From the NCBI GenBank assembly GCA_937922155.1, contig CAKZVL010000121.1, positions 1-45,854 of the forward strand: 45,854 nucleotides of DNA, in the 5' to 3' direction. Under the pieces are notes generated by a model. It made no database searches, was not told where the DNA came from, and saw nothing but the letters and a program-made list of their open reading frames with translations. This document shows, one piece after another, positions 1 through 7,423 of the stretch. The stretch comes from an uncultured Paracoccaceae bacterium. Its GTDB lineage: Bacteria > Pseudomonadota > Alphaproteobacteria > Rhodobacterales > Rhodobacteraceae. Position 1 is the first letter of the stretch. Every line of letters begins with the position of its first letter. Made by a program: the position numbers and the translations under genes.

Positions 1-357
1 GGAACGCCGCATCAGCGCAAACGCGTCGCTGAAAACCTGACGCGTATTGCCGGGAAAGTGGACTATATGCTCCCCAGCTGGGACCCGGACGCGGCTGATT
101 TTGAAGCACAACGCTATTGGTGTGGCCCGCTTTGGCCGCAGATGAATTACATGACATCTCTGGGCTTGGCTGAACAAGGCGAAGCGAAATTGGCGCAGAA
201 GATCCGCGATGACTTGTGCCGTGCGATTGAAAAATCCGGCTTTTGGGAGTGCTTTAACCCCCTCACAGGCGAAGGATGCGTTGGTGCCAATTTCTCATGG
301 ACCGCAGCGGTTTGGCTGTCGTGGCAGCATGAAACTAAGATGAAAGGTGTGGCGTAA
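1..357 (+). CDS. glycoside hydrolase (GH63/trehalase-like), C-terminal fragment
   Basis: The reading frame is open from base 1 and stops at TAA 355-357, so only about 118 C-terminal residues are present and the start lies outside the window. The visible part has the [13 protein letters not shown] stretch and the [11 protein letters not shown] end that I associate with the (alpha/alpha)6-barrel catalytic domain of GH63/GH37-like enzymes such as mannosylglycerate hydrolase and related glucosidases; the Trp-rich GPLWP segment lines the sugar pocket in that fold. The stop is one base before the ATG of the ABC ATPase gene, so the two are almost certainly cotranscribed and the enzyme probably acts on the imported sugar or glucoside. 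Exact substrate cannot be told from this fragment. Confidence 0.75.
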   Translation, partial: GTPHQRKRVAENLTRIAGKVDYMLPSWDPDAADFEAQRYWCGPLWPQMNYMTSLGLAEQGEAKLAQKIRDDLCRAIEKSGFWECFNPLTGEGCVGANFSWTAAVWLSWQHETKMKGVA

Positions 358-358
358 G

Positions 359-1414
359 ATGGGGTCAATTACCCTCAAAGCTGTCGAAAAATGGTTTGGC
401 GACGTGCAGGTCATCAAAGGCGTCGATCTCGACATCCAGGATGGCGAGTTGATCATCTTTGTCGGGCCCTCCGGGTGCGGAAAATCCACGCTCTTGCGCA
501 TGATTTCGGGGCTCGAAGAAACCAGCCGGGGCCAGATCCTGCTCGATGGCAACGATGTGACCCACAAGATCCCGTCTGAACGGGAACTGTCGATGGTGTT
601 CCAATCCTACGCGCTCTACCCGCATCTAAGCGTTGCGGACAACATGGGGTTTGCTTTGAAATCGGCAGGTGCGCCAAAGGCTGAAATTGCCGAAAAGGTG
701 GGCCGCGCGGCGGACATTCTAAAGCTGAACGACTATATGGACAGGCGACCCAAGGATTTATCCGGCGGTCAGCGCCAACGCGTCGCGATTGGGCGGGCCA
801 TTGTACGCAAACCCAAAGGGTTCCTGTTTGACGAGCCGCTATCAAACCTTGATGCCTCCCTGCGCGTTGATATGCGGTTTGAGATCGCGCGCCTCCACAA
901 AACCCTGCAAAGCACGATGGTCTATGTAACCCACGATCAGGTCGAGGCGATGACACTCGCCGATCGCATTGTGGTGTTGCGCGATGGATTGATTATGCAG
1001 GTTGGCACGCCCCGCGAATTGTATGAACGCCCTGACAACGTCTTTGTGGCGCAATTCATTGGCAGCCCAAAGATGAACCTCATGTCCTGTGCAGTTGATG
1101 GCGCGGACTTCACATTGGCCGGTGGTGGGCGCGGCGCACTGCAAACGGAGGCGCGAAAATCCGCGACGCAAATGGGCGTGCGGCCCGAACATATCGCGGT
1201 TGTTGCAGAAGGCGCAGGCCATTGCACAGGCGTCGTCCAGGTAAGCGAATACCTTGGCGCGGATTACTTCCACTACGTCGATTGCGGCCCACTTGGTGTG
1301 TTGACTGTCCGCACATCTGGGGCGTCAGACGAGATTGAGGGCATGACTGTCGGCCTTTCGTTTGACGCGCCCAATCTGCATTTCTTCGGCGATGACGGTG
1401 CGGCGCTTCGTTAA
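359..1414 (+). CDS. sugar ABC transporter ATP-binding protein (MalK/UgpC type)
   Basis: This is the ATPase that powers a carbohydrate importer at the inner face of the cytoplasmic membrane. Walker [10 protein letters not shown] is at residues 36-44, the signature LSGGQ at 134-138, Walker B FLFDEP at 155-160 with the SNLDA D-loop, and the switch His192 in THDQ. About 120 residues follow the ATPase core and fit the regulatory TOBE/OB domain of the MalK/UgpC/MsmK group; 351 residues is usual for it. An in-frame GTG 12 bases upstream is possible, but ATG 359 sits directly after the stop of the hydrolase gene and is preferred. Binding protein and permeases must lie upstream of the window. It is the last gene of that operon; a stem-loop follows at 1483-1499. 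Confidence 0.93.
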   Translation: MGSITLKAVEKWFGDVQVIKGVDLDIQDGELIIFVGPSGCGKSTLLRMISGLEETSRGQILLDGNDVTHKIPSERELSMVFQSYALYPHLSVADNMGFALKSAGAPKAEIAEKVGRAADILKLNDYMDRRPKDLSGGQRQRVAIGRAIVRKPKGFLFDEPLSNLDASLRVDMRFEIARLHKTLQSTMVYVTHDQVEAMTLADRIVVLRDGLIMQVGTPRELYERPDNVFVAQFIGSPKMNLMSCAVDGADFTLAGGGRGALQTEARKSATQMGVRPEHIAVVAEGAGHCTGVVQVSEYLGADYFHYVDCGPLGVLTVRTSGASDEIEGMTVGLSFDAPNLHFFGDDGAALR

Positions 1415-1482
1415 GCCAAACGTCGGGATCGGTGGGATAACTCGATTCTACAATCAACAACAGCTTAGATTCTACGGATGCG

Positions 1483-1499
1483 CCCCATGAAAAATGGGG
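1483..1499 (+). terminator. stem-loop after the ABC ATPase gene
   Basis: A perfect 6-bp stem CCCCAT/ATGGGG closes a GAAAA loop, 68 bases after the ABC ATPase stop and 19 bases before the likely -35 of the next operon. There is no long T run, only CTTTTG about 11 bases later, so it may be a weak intrinsic terminator or a 3'-end stabilising hairpin. Confidence 0.45.
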
Positions 1500-1517
1500 A
1501 AGTACCCAAGCTTTTGA

Positions 1518-1567
1518 TTGACAGACCTCTTTCATTAGTGATCTATTTTACTAAACCGGTTAGTAAA
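1518..1567 (+). promoter_or_regulatory. promoter with TetR-type operator for the ring-oxidation operon
   Basis: A consensus -35 TTGACA lies at 1518-1523. About 18 bases on, TCTATT at 1542-1547 could serve as -10. Overlapping its last base and running to 1567 is an inverted repeat: arms TTTACTAA (1547-1554) and TTAGTAAA (1560-1567), perfect complements of each other, separated by five bases (ACCGG). The size and symmetry fit a TetR-family operator placed to block the promoter, 10 bases before the ATG at 1578. The obvious candidate regulator is the TetR domain encoded in the same operon (3917-5935). The repeat is directly seen; the regulator assignment is inference. Confidence 0.65.
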
Positions 1568-1577
1568 GTGGATAGAT

Positions 1578-2624
1578 ATGCTGCAGGAAAGACCTGAGGG
1601 AAAATGGATCGCGAGCTTTCGGCGTGTCTTTAAACTGAATGGGATCACTCAAGGAACCTCAGTTGCAATTGTTGCTGAAAGCCAGACCCGTCCTGTACTG
1701 CGTGAGTTAAGTGAAATCGCACTATTTGATCTGGGCGCTACTTTCTTCACGATTGACCTACCGACACCAGAACAATCTGCCCCCGTACCTGTGCGATCGA
1801 CAGGGGCGTCCAATGCAATCGCAAATATGCGCCCGGTGATCGAAGCGCTAAAGCAAGTAGACGTGATTGTTGATGTGACTGTCGAGGGGCTGCTGCACGC
1901 TGAAGAATGGCCTGAAATAGAGGAGTCTGGCACACGCCTTTTCGTGATTTGCAATGAACACCCTGAAATTCTTGAGCGGTGCGAACCCCGAGCGGAACTT
2001 GGCCCGAAAGTGGATCGGGGAATAGAAATGTTACGCGATGCCTCGGAAATGCGGGTATTTTCTGAGGCTGGAACGGATTTGGTTATTGATATCCGCGACG
2101 CGCCGTGTGGGGGCACACCCGGCTTTACGGAACGGCCGGGCGGGGTGGCCCATTGGCCTGGTGGCTTATGCCTGTGCTTTCCCGGAGAAAACACGATCAA
2201 CGGACGCATTGTTATGGCACCCGGTGATATGAACCTGACGTTCAAATCCTATTTGGGCAGCCCAATCGATTTTCAAATTGAAGAAGATTTTGTACGCAAC
2301 ATTAGCGGTGATAGCGTCGATGCCGACCTGTTTCGCGAGTATTTGGCGGCTTGGGACGATCCCATTGCTTATGGGCTAAGCCACGTGGGGTGGGGAATGA
2401 ACCCTCATGCCCGATGGGAAAGCATGGCGCTATATGACAAGCGCGATGTTCAGGGGACCGAGTTTCGCGCTTGGGCCGGCAATTTTTTGTGGTCCACTGG
2501 ATCAAATCAATATGCAAACCGATTCACGCTGGGGCACTTCGATCTGCCTATGCGCGGCTGCACAATAACACTCGACGGCACACCTGTGGTGGTGAACGGC
2601 AAACTCCAAGGAGAATTGGCATGA
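1578..2624 (+). CDS. NicX-like Fe(II) ring-cleaving dioxygenase (M29 aminopeptidase-like fold)
   Basis: The 348-residue product resembles the 2,5-dihydroxypyridine 5,6-dioxygenase (NicX/Hpo) family, which uses one Fe(II) to open an N-heterocyclic ring extradiol-fashion and gives N-formylmaleamate in nicotinate degradation. NicX has about 350 residues and a His265/His318/Asp320 triad. Here the GHFD motif supplies His320 and Asp322, and the SHVGWG motif supplies His269 (His277 is an alternative). Databases often call such proteins leucyl aminopeptidase (aminopeptidase T) because of a shared fold. It is the first gene after the TetR-type operator and overlaps the next gene in an ATGA. Family is fairly clear; the true substrate is unknown and may be another hydroxylated pyridine or related ring. 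Confidence 0.72.
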   Translation: MLQERPEGKWIASFRRVFKLNGITQGTSVAIVAESQTRPVLRELSEIALFDLGATFFTIDLPTPEQSAPVPVRSTGASNAIANMRPVIEALKQVDVIVDVTVEGLLHAEEWPEIEESGTRLFVICNEHPEILERCEPRAELGPKVDRGIEMLRDASEMRVFSEAGTDLVIDIRDAPCGGTPGFTERPGGVAHWPGGLCLCFPGENTINGRIVMAPGDMNLTFKSYLGSPIDFQIEEDFVRNISGDSVDADLFREYLAAWDDPIAYGLSHVGWGMNPHARWESMALYDKRDVQGTEFRAWAGNFLWSTGSNQYANRFTLGHFDLPMRGCTITLDGTPVVVNGKLQGELA

Positions 2625-3913
2625 ACTTTTCCGAATATTACGACCTCTCGAGATTTCGCCCCGAGGTTGTGGAGATGCTTCATAAAATCAACGAACTGGG
2701 CCCAAAATTTGCAGAGCGCGCGCCAAAGCATGACCGAGAAGCCAGTTTCCCAACAGAGAACTACAACGACTTGCGTGAGGCGGGTTTTCTGAAACTCGTT
2801 ATCCCCACAGAGTTTGGTGGTCATGGTTTCACACTGGGTGAATACGCGACGATCGGTGCAGAGATAGGAAAATACTGCGGGGCCACTGCACTTACGTTCA
2901 ATATGCACACGTCCTCAATGATGTGGCTGCGGTTCATGTACGAAATGGACAATCTTACCCCAGAGGAACGCACAGCATTTAAGCGGATGCGCGAAATTCA
3001 GTTTGAAAAAGTCGTCAATGAAGGTGCAATTTTTAGCCAACCGATCTCCGAGGGTGGGGCAAACTGGACGTCAGAGCCCATTAAAACAAACTGCCGCAAA
3101 GTTGATGGTGGTTGGGTCATTAATGGCTTCAAAAAATTCGCGTCACTTGCAGGTAATTGCGACTACTACTCCATCGTCTGCACAGAGCATTTTGACGGCA
3201 AAGATCCCGCACATGAAGACACGATGGATTTTGCGGTTCACAAAGATGCAAAAGGTCTTTCCATTGTCGGCGATTGGGACCCGATCGGCATGCGTGGAAC
3301 AGTCAGCCGTGACCTGATCCTCAAGGATGTCTTTGTGTCCGAGGACGATTTGATGATGCCTGCTGGGGTCTTTGGCAAAACCCTGTCTCAATGGCCGCAT
3401 ATGATGGCGACATTGACGCCTGCCTACATGGGCGTAGCCCAATCCGCATATGATTTTACAGTAGAGTATTTGCGTGGTGAGACGCCCGGCCAGCCGCCCA
3501 TTGATCGTCGCATATACCCGACCAAACGGGCGGCGGTGGGGCGTATGTATCAAAAATTGACCGAGATGAGGAGTGTTTGGACGAATGCGTTTCTAGAGGC
3601 CAAACCGTTCCCGACAAAGGCCGAAGTGATGCGAATTTATGCGGCTCAGTATTCGGTGATGGAAGGTGTGCAAGAAATGGCGGCCTTGGCTATTCGAACG
3701 TGTGGTGGCCAATCAATGCTAAAGTCCTTGCCGTTAGAACGTATCTATCGCGATAGCCGCTGTGGTGCATTGATGTTGCCGTACACAACAGAAATCATGG
3801 AGGACTATCTTTCCATGATGAGCGTCTATGACATGGCAGACGTGGACAAGGTGAATACGGAAAACGCATCAGCCCGTATTTCCATGTGGCGCCCTGCGGA
3901 AGAGGTCGCCTAA
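2621..3913 (+). CDS. acyl-CoA-dehydrogenase-fold flavoprotein, probable two-component monooxygenase
   Basis: The 430-residue protein has the acyl-CoA dehydrogenase (ACAD) layout: an N-terminal helical domain, a central beta domain (FSQPISEGGANW, WVINGFKKF) and a C-terminal helical domain with RTCGGQ. ATG 2621 is chosen because AAGGAG lies 7-12 bases before it and it forms an ATGA overlap with the upstream stop; an extension back to 2471 would run deep into the dioxygenase gene. In the segment that normally holds the catalytic Glu of ACADs (Y-E-G-T-x-E-I), this protein has Pro387 in LPYTTEI. Loss of that base argues against acyl-CoA dehydrogenation and fits ACAD-fold, FMNH2- or FADH2-using hydroxylases (HpaH of Acinetobacter, DszC and HsaA types). 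A flavin reductase gene in the same operon would supply reduced flavin. Reaction and substrate are inferred. Confidence 0.72.
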   Translation: MNFSEYYDLSRFRPEVVEMLHKINELGPKFAERAPKHDREASFPTENYNDLREAGFLKLVIPTEFGGHGFTLGEYATIGAEIGKYCGATALTFNMHTSSMMWLRFMYEMDNLTPEERTAFKRMREIQFEKVVNEGAIFSQPISEGGANWTSEPIKTNCRKVDGGWVINGFKKFASLAGNCDYYSIVCTEHFDGKDPAHEDTMDFAVHKDAKGLSIVGDWDPIGMRGTVSRDLILKDVFVSEDDLMMPAGVFGKTLSQWPHMMATLTPAYMGVAQSAYDFTVEYLRGETPGQPPIDRRIYPTKRAAVGRMYQKLTEMRSVWTNAFLEAKPFPTKAEVMRIYAAQYSVMEGVQEMAALAIRTCGGQSMLKSLPLERIYRDSRCGALMLPYTTEIMEDYLSMMSVYDMADVDKVNTENASARISMWRPAEEVA

Positions 3914-3916
3914 ACC

Positions 3917-5935
3917 ATGGTCAAAACCACGGTTCATTGTGTCCGTAACATCCCGGTCGATCCTGATCAGCTGTGGAGTGTGTTAGGTGGATTCGATTTG
4001 TCGTGGCACCCGCAAGTCGCCGGCTGTGACCTCGTGCGTTCGCCGAATGGCACATTGACGCGCCATTTCACAGACAGCAATGGTAATGCCTACAACGAAC
4101 GACGGATTTATTTGAGCGATACCGACCGTGTTTTGTGCTATGAGCTGGACCGCGGTATTGAAGGGATCCACACCTATCTCGCTCGCATCGAAGTAACCAA
4201 AAACGATCGTGGCAGCCTGGTCACTTGGCACGTAGAGATTTCAGCTGAAAGTGGCAGGATCGGTGCTATCGCCGAAGGCACCCGTACCATCTTTGAAGCA
4301 GCGTTTGATGCTTTAGAAGTCTCAGCTGAAAAGAAACCCATCGTTCAGCCTCCAATGAAAGAGGGAGTTGGCAAAATCGCGCAGACCCAATTGGAAGGGG
4401 TGCCAACGCTCAGCGTACGGTCGACGCCTGATGCTGGAAACGCGACCGACACTCTTGTCCTCTTTCTACATGGTATCGGCGGTAATTCGACAAATTGGGA
4501 CAGCCAGCTGCGTGTTCTTGGTGGGGACTATAACATCGCGGCCCTTGATCTGCGTGGATATGGTGAAAGCACCCTTGGATTTGAACCGTCCACGGTTGAC
4601 GATTATTGCGCCGATATCCTGCGCGTAATGGAGGCGCGCGGCGCGCGGCATTTGGTGTTGGCCGGTCTTAGCTACGGCAGTTGGATTGCGACGAGTTTTG
4701 CTATTCGCCATCCAGATTTGCTCAAAGGCTTAGTTCTTGCTGGGGGCTGCACCGGCATGTCTGAAGCAGATACAAGAGAGCGGGAAAATTTCCGCGTCTC
4801 GCGCGAAGTTCCTTTGAACGCAGGCGAAACACCCGCAGATTTTGCACCCGCCGTAGTGAAGCTGATTGCAGGCCCAAATGCGAGCGCTGCCCAGCTTGAT
4901 GATCTTCGACGCTCTATGGCGAACATTCCAGCAGCGACCTACAGAGACGCGCTAAATTGCTTTTGTAACCCACTTGAAATTAATGACTTTTCGCAAATTA
5001 GCTGCCCTGTACTTATGTTTACTGGTGAACATGACAAATTAGCGCCTCCGACGGAAATTCGACGAGTGTCCGAGCGCATAGTCGAGGCCCGCCAGGGCGC
5101 TGGCAAAAACGCCGACGTGCATTTTGAAATCATTTCCGGCGCTGGGCATGTTTGCAATCTTGAAGCACCGGATGCCACCAATACCCTTTTGAACCGCTTT
5201 CTGTCGCGCTTGCCAGACGTTGCACGCAGCTACAAATCCAGCGTCGTTGAACGGCAACTAGAAAAACGCGAACGTATTCGCCAAGCAGCCCACGATGAGT
5301 TTTGCGAGAACGGGTATGACGGTGCATCCATGGATCGGATCGCAGCGAGGGCGGATGTTTCCAAGCCGACGCTGTATCAATATTTCGGGGGCAAGGATGG
5401 CCTCATGGAGGCGGTTCTTGATGTTGGGCGTATGCAGATTGTCGCACCATTAATAGCGAATGAAGGACCATTGGTTGAACGGCTTTGGCGTTTCTCTTGG
5501 GGGTATGCAGATTTTGTGCTGCGTTCTGATATGCTGTCACTTGCGCGGCTGATTTTGGGTGAGGCGGCCCGCCGTCCTGAAAGCGCGATCGCGTATCATA
5601 AAAATGGCCCAGCTCGCGCATTTGAAGGGTTAGTGGAATTCATCAGTGACGCTGTTGCCGCAGGCGATCTGGCCACCGAGTCCCCCGAACTGGCAGCTCA
5701 GAACTTGTGGTCTTTGATCCTTTCGGGGCCGCGCGACTATTATCTGCATCACGTGGATCAACGACCCGATGACAAAGAACTGCTGAACACCATTGGTCAC
5801 GGTCTGCATGTCTTTTTGAAAGCCTATGGAACGGACCCGCGATCGCAGGCACGAGATTTGGACGCATTTGTTCAAGCCAAGTCCAAGTCTTTGTCGGACC
5901 GGAGAAGTTCTGAACGCCATGCCTTAAATGTCTGA
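3917..5935 (+). CDS. triple fusion: SRPBCC domain + alpha/beta hydrolase + TetR-type regulator
   Basis: One uninterrupted frame encodes 672 residues in three parts. Residues 1 to about 140 look like an SRPBCC (START/polyketide-cyclase) ligand-binding domain. Residues about 155-435 are an alpha/beta hydrolase with oxyanion-region HGIGG, nucleophile Ser252 in GLSYG, Asp373 in EHDK and His411 in GAGH, a complete triad. From about 445 comes a TetR-family N-terminal helix-turn-helix (AARADVSKPTLYQYFGGKD) and then a helical ligand-binding domain to the end. The hydrolase resembles N-formylmaleamate deformylase (NicD) or enol-lactonases, which fits a step after the NicX-like dioxygenase. A single polypeptide that could bind a metabolite, hydrolyse it and bind DNA is very unusual. 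The operator at 1547-1567 is the likely DNA target. It starts three bases after the previous stop. Domains are clear; joint function is inference. Confidence 0.85.
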   Translation: MVKTTVHCVRNIPVDPDQLWSVLGGFDLSWHPQVAGCDLVRSPNGTLTRHFTDSNGNAYNERRIYLSDTDRVLCYELDRGIEGIHTYLARIEVTKNDRGSLVTWHVEISAESGRIGAIAEGTRTIFEAAFDALEVSAEKKPIVQPPMKEGVGKIAQTQLEGVPTLSVRSTPDAGNATDTLVLFLHGIGGNSTNWDSQLRVLGGDYNIAALDLRGYGESTLGFEPSTVDDYCADILRVMEARGARHLVLAGLSYGSWIATSFAIRHPDLLKGLVLAGGCTGMSEADTRERENFRVSREVPLNAGETPADFAPAVVKLIAGPNASAAQLDDLRRSMANIPAATYRDALNCFCNPLEINDFSQISCPVLMFTGEHDKLAPPTEIRRVSERIVEARQGAGKNADVHFEIISGAGHVCNLEAPDATNTLLNRFLSRLPDVARSYKSSVVERQLEKRERIRQAAHDEFCENGYDGASMDRIAARADVSKPTLYQYFGGKDGLMEAVLDVGRMQIVAPLIANEGPLVERLWRFSWGYADFVLRSDMLSLARLILGEAARRPESAIAYHKNGPARAFEGLVEFISDAVAAGDLATESPELAAQNLWSLILSGPRDYYLHHVDQRPDDKELLNTIGHGLHVFLKAYGTDPRSQARDLDAFVQAKSKSLSDRRSSERHALNV

Positions 5936-6443
5936 GAACGGAAGACTCATGAATGATGCTTTTCTAGAAGGGATGTCGCGAGCAGCGAACTCGGTTTGCG
6001 TTGTGACCACCGATGGTCCTGCTGGCCGTGCCGGTGTTACGATTTCAGCGATGACCTCGGTTTCTGTCGACACACCCAAACCGACATTGCTTGTCTGTAT
6101 CCACACTCTTTCGCCTGCTTGTACGGCAATTCTCGCGAATGGTGTCTTTTGCGCAAACCTATTGGGGAGCGATCAAGCTCACGTATCGAACTGTTTTGCC
6201 GGTCGAACGGACGCAACAGGTATCGACAAGTTCACATGCGCAGATTGGACGACGAACCACACCGGTGCTCCAATGCTGCTTGGCGCATTGGCGCAATTTG
6301 AATGTAGAGTTGTCCATGAAAACATCTTTGGGTCTCATCGAATGTTTGTTGGCGAAGTTGAAGGTGTCTCAACGAAACCAATTGGTGATCCGTTGCTCTA
6401 TTTCGGTCGAGACTACGCTGTGCCGACGCGGTTGACGTCATGA
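5928..6443 (+). CDS. flavin reductase (HpaC-like, short-chain FMN-binding split barrel)
   Basis: The 171-residue protein matches the flavin reductase-like family that reduces FMN or FAD with NAD(P)H and hands the free reduced flavin to a monooxygenase partner. Recognisable parts are the N-terminal SVCVVTTDGPAGRAGVTISAMTSVSVDTP, the central LVCIHTLSP and ANGVFCANLL, and the C-terminal HRMFVGEVEGV and PLLYFGRDY. It begins inside the last codons of the fusion gene (8-base overlap); ATG 5949, preceded by GGAAG, is an alternative start that gives 164 residues. The natural partner is the ACAD-fold protein at 2621-3913. It ends the operon; the palindrome TTCCCGGGAA lies at 6450-6459, just beyond the stop. 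Confidence 0.88.
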   Translation: MSENGRLMNDAFLEGMSRAANSVCVVTTDGPAGRAGVTISAMTSVSVDTPKPTLLVCIHTLSPACTAILANGVFCANLLGSDQAHVSNCFAGRTDATGIDKFTCADWTTNHTGAPMLLGALAQFECRVVHENIFGSHRMFVGEVEGVSTKPIGDPLLYFGRDYAVPTRLTS

Positions 6444-6536
6444 CCTATATTCCCGGGAAAAGTCTTACGTTTGCAAGTTCAACATCAACCGAGCAGCCGT
6501 CTGCATCACCCTTTCATTCTCTCCCGCTCTTAATAC

Positions 6537-6548
6537 TTGACATGTTAA
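6537..6548 (+). promoter_or_regulatory. candidate operator/-35 of the Tct operon
   Basis: TTGACATGTTAA is a near-perfect 12-bp palindrome that also contains a consensus -35 hexamer (TTGACA). It differs in one base from TTAACATGTTAA at 21111-21122 in front of hpaF. No good -10 is seen at the expected distance (about 6560). A MarR-type repressor such as the HpaR-like protein could bind both, which would tie the transporter operon to the hpa operon. The match is seen; common regulation is inference. Confidence 0.4.
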
Positions 6549-6600
6549 CTATCTTTCACCAGTCTTTTCCAAGGAGTGTGTTTAAGCCGGCGCAAAATAA

Positions 6601-6684
6601 ATGCAGCTTTTGAAACCAAACAACATAGGGATCATCGGCAAGGTGATTGATAGTGTTGATAGCCTTGGACAGGTGTTCGGATGA
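6601..6684 (+). CDS. possible 27-residue leader peptide upstream of tctB
   Basis: A short frame starts at ATG 6601 and ends in a TGA that overlaps the tctB start as ATGA, an arrangement typical of translational coupling. A clear AAGGAG lies at 6571-6576, but that is 24 bases before this ATG and almost touches a GTG at 6578, so ribosome binding is doubtful. The peptide is mildly hydrophobic with no recognised motif. It could be chance; the exact overlap is the main argument for it. Confidence 0.2.
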   Translation: MQLLKPNNIGIIGKVIDSVDSLGQVFG

Positions 6685-7415
6685 CTGCAAACGCGCTTTC
6701 GGCCAAAGATTGTTACTTATTTGAAGAAAGCACCCCTTCAGATATTGACCGCCATTTTCAAAGCGAATGCCCGCCGGACAAAAAGGTGAAAGTCGAAGAT
6801 CTCTTCAAGTTTTCCCGCAAACGTGGTGACCTCCAGATTTCTGTTGTTGCGGCTTTGCTTGCTTTGTTTTTCTTAGCGTTTTTCTGGACACAAACGGGGT
6901 GGGCTGCACGCGATTTGCCTGACGATCTCGGCAGCTACGTTGCTTACCAATTCGGCTTGGTAGAGATTGACGGACGCGTAACGCGTCTGGGGCGCATCAT
7001 TAAACAGTCTTGGGTCGCACCGCTCTTGTGTTTGTTAGTCTTAGTTCCTGCGGCCCTTTGGAATCTGCGCGGATCTTGGAAAGAAACAGCTTGGCGTAAA
7101 AGGTTCAAGTTACCCACAAGAGCATATTTCGAGTTAACGAAATATGTCGCGGCCTTAGAATACGTCGCTTACTTCATTGGCTATACCCTCATCGTACCAA
7201 TCTTGGGTTACCTTGTTTCGACATTGATACTGGGGACGTTTTTGACATGGCGTTTGGGATATCGCAGCCCGCGCTGGATAATGACGGGTTTCCTTTCAAG
7301 CGTTGCGGTTGTCATCGCGTTTAGAACCCTTTTGCAAATCAAGACGCCACTTAACATATGGCTCTACAATCAATTGCCGGACGCAGCACGCGCGTTCATG
7401 TTGACATATTTCTAG
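6681..7415 (+). CDS. tripartite tricarboxylate transporter TctB-like small membrane subunit
   Basis: The 244-residue protein has about four predicted transmembrane segments (residues roughly 53-72, 112-131, 158-190 region, 197-217) and lies directly before a tctA gene, the usual place of TctB. TctB subunits are poorly conserved, so the call depends on topology and neighbours. An N-terminal soluble stretch of about 50 mostly polar residues with several acidic positions precedes the first membrane segment; this is longer than I expect for TctB. It ends nine bases before the TctA start. The complex would sit in the inner membrane and use an ion gradient for solute uptake. Confidence 0.75.
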   Translation: MTANALSAKDCYLFEESTPSDIDRHFQSECPPDKKVKVEDLFKFSRKRGDLQISVVAALLALFFLAFFWTQTGWAARDLPDDLGSYVAYQFGLVEIDGRVTRLGRIIKQSWVAPLLCLLVLVPAALWNLRGSWKETAWRKRFKLPTRAYFELTKYVAALEYVAYFIGYTLIVPILGYLVSTLILGTFLTWRLGYRSPRWIMTGFLSSVAVVIAFRTLLQIKTPLNIWLYNQLPDAARAFMLTYF

Positions 7416-7423
7416 GGGTTCAA

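Noticed and set aside
453-956. A 167-codon minus-strand frame
   Set aside because: It is antisense to the core motifs of the ABC ATPase and reads as low-complexity Arg/Ser/Cys sequence.
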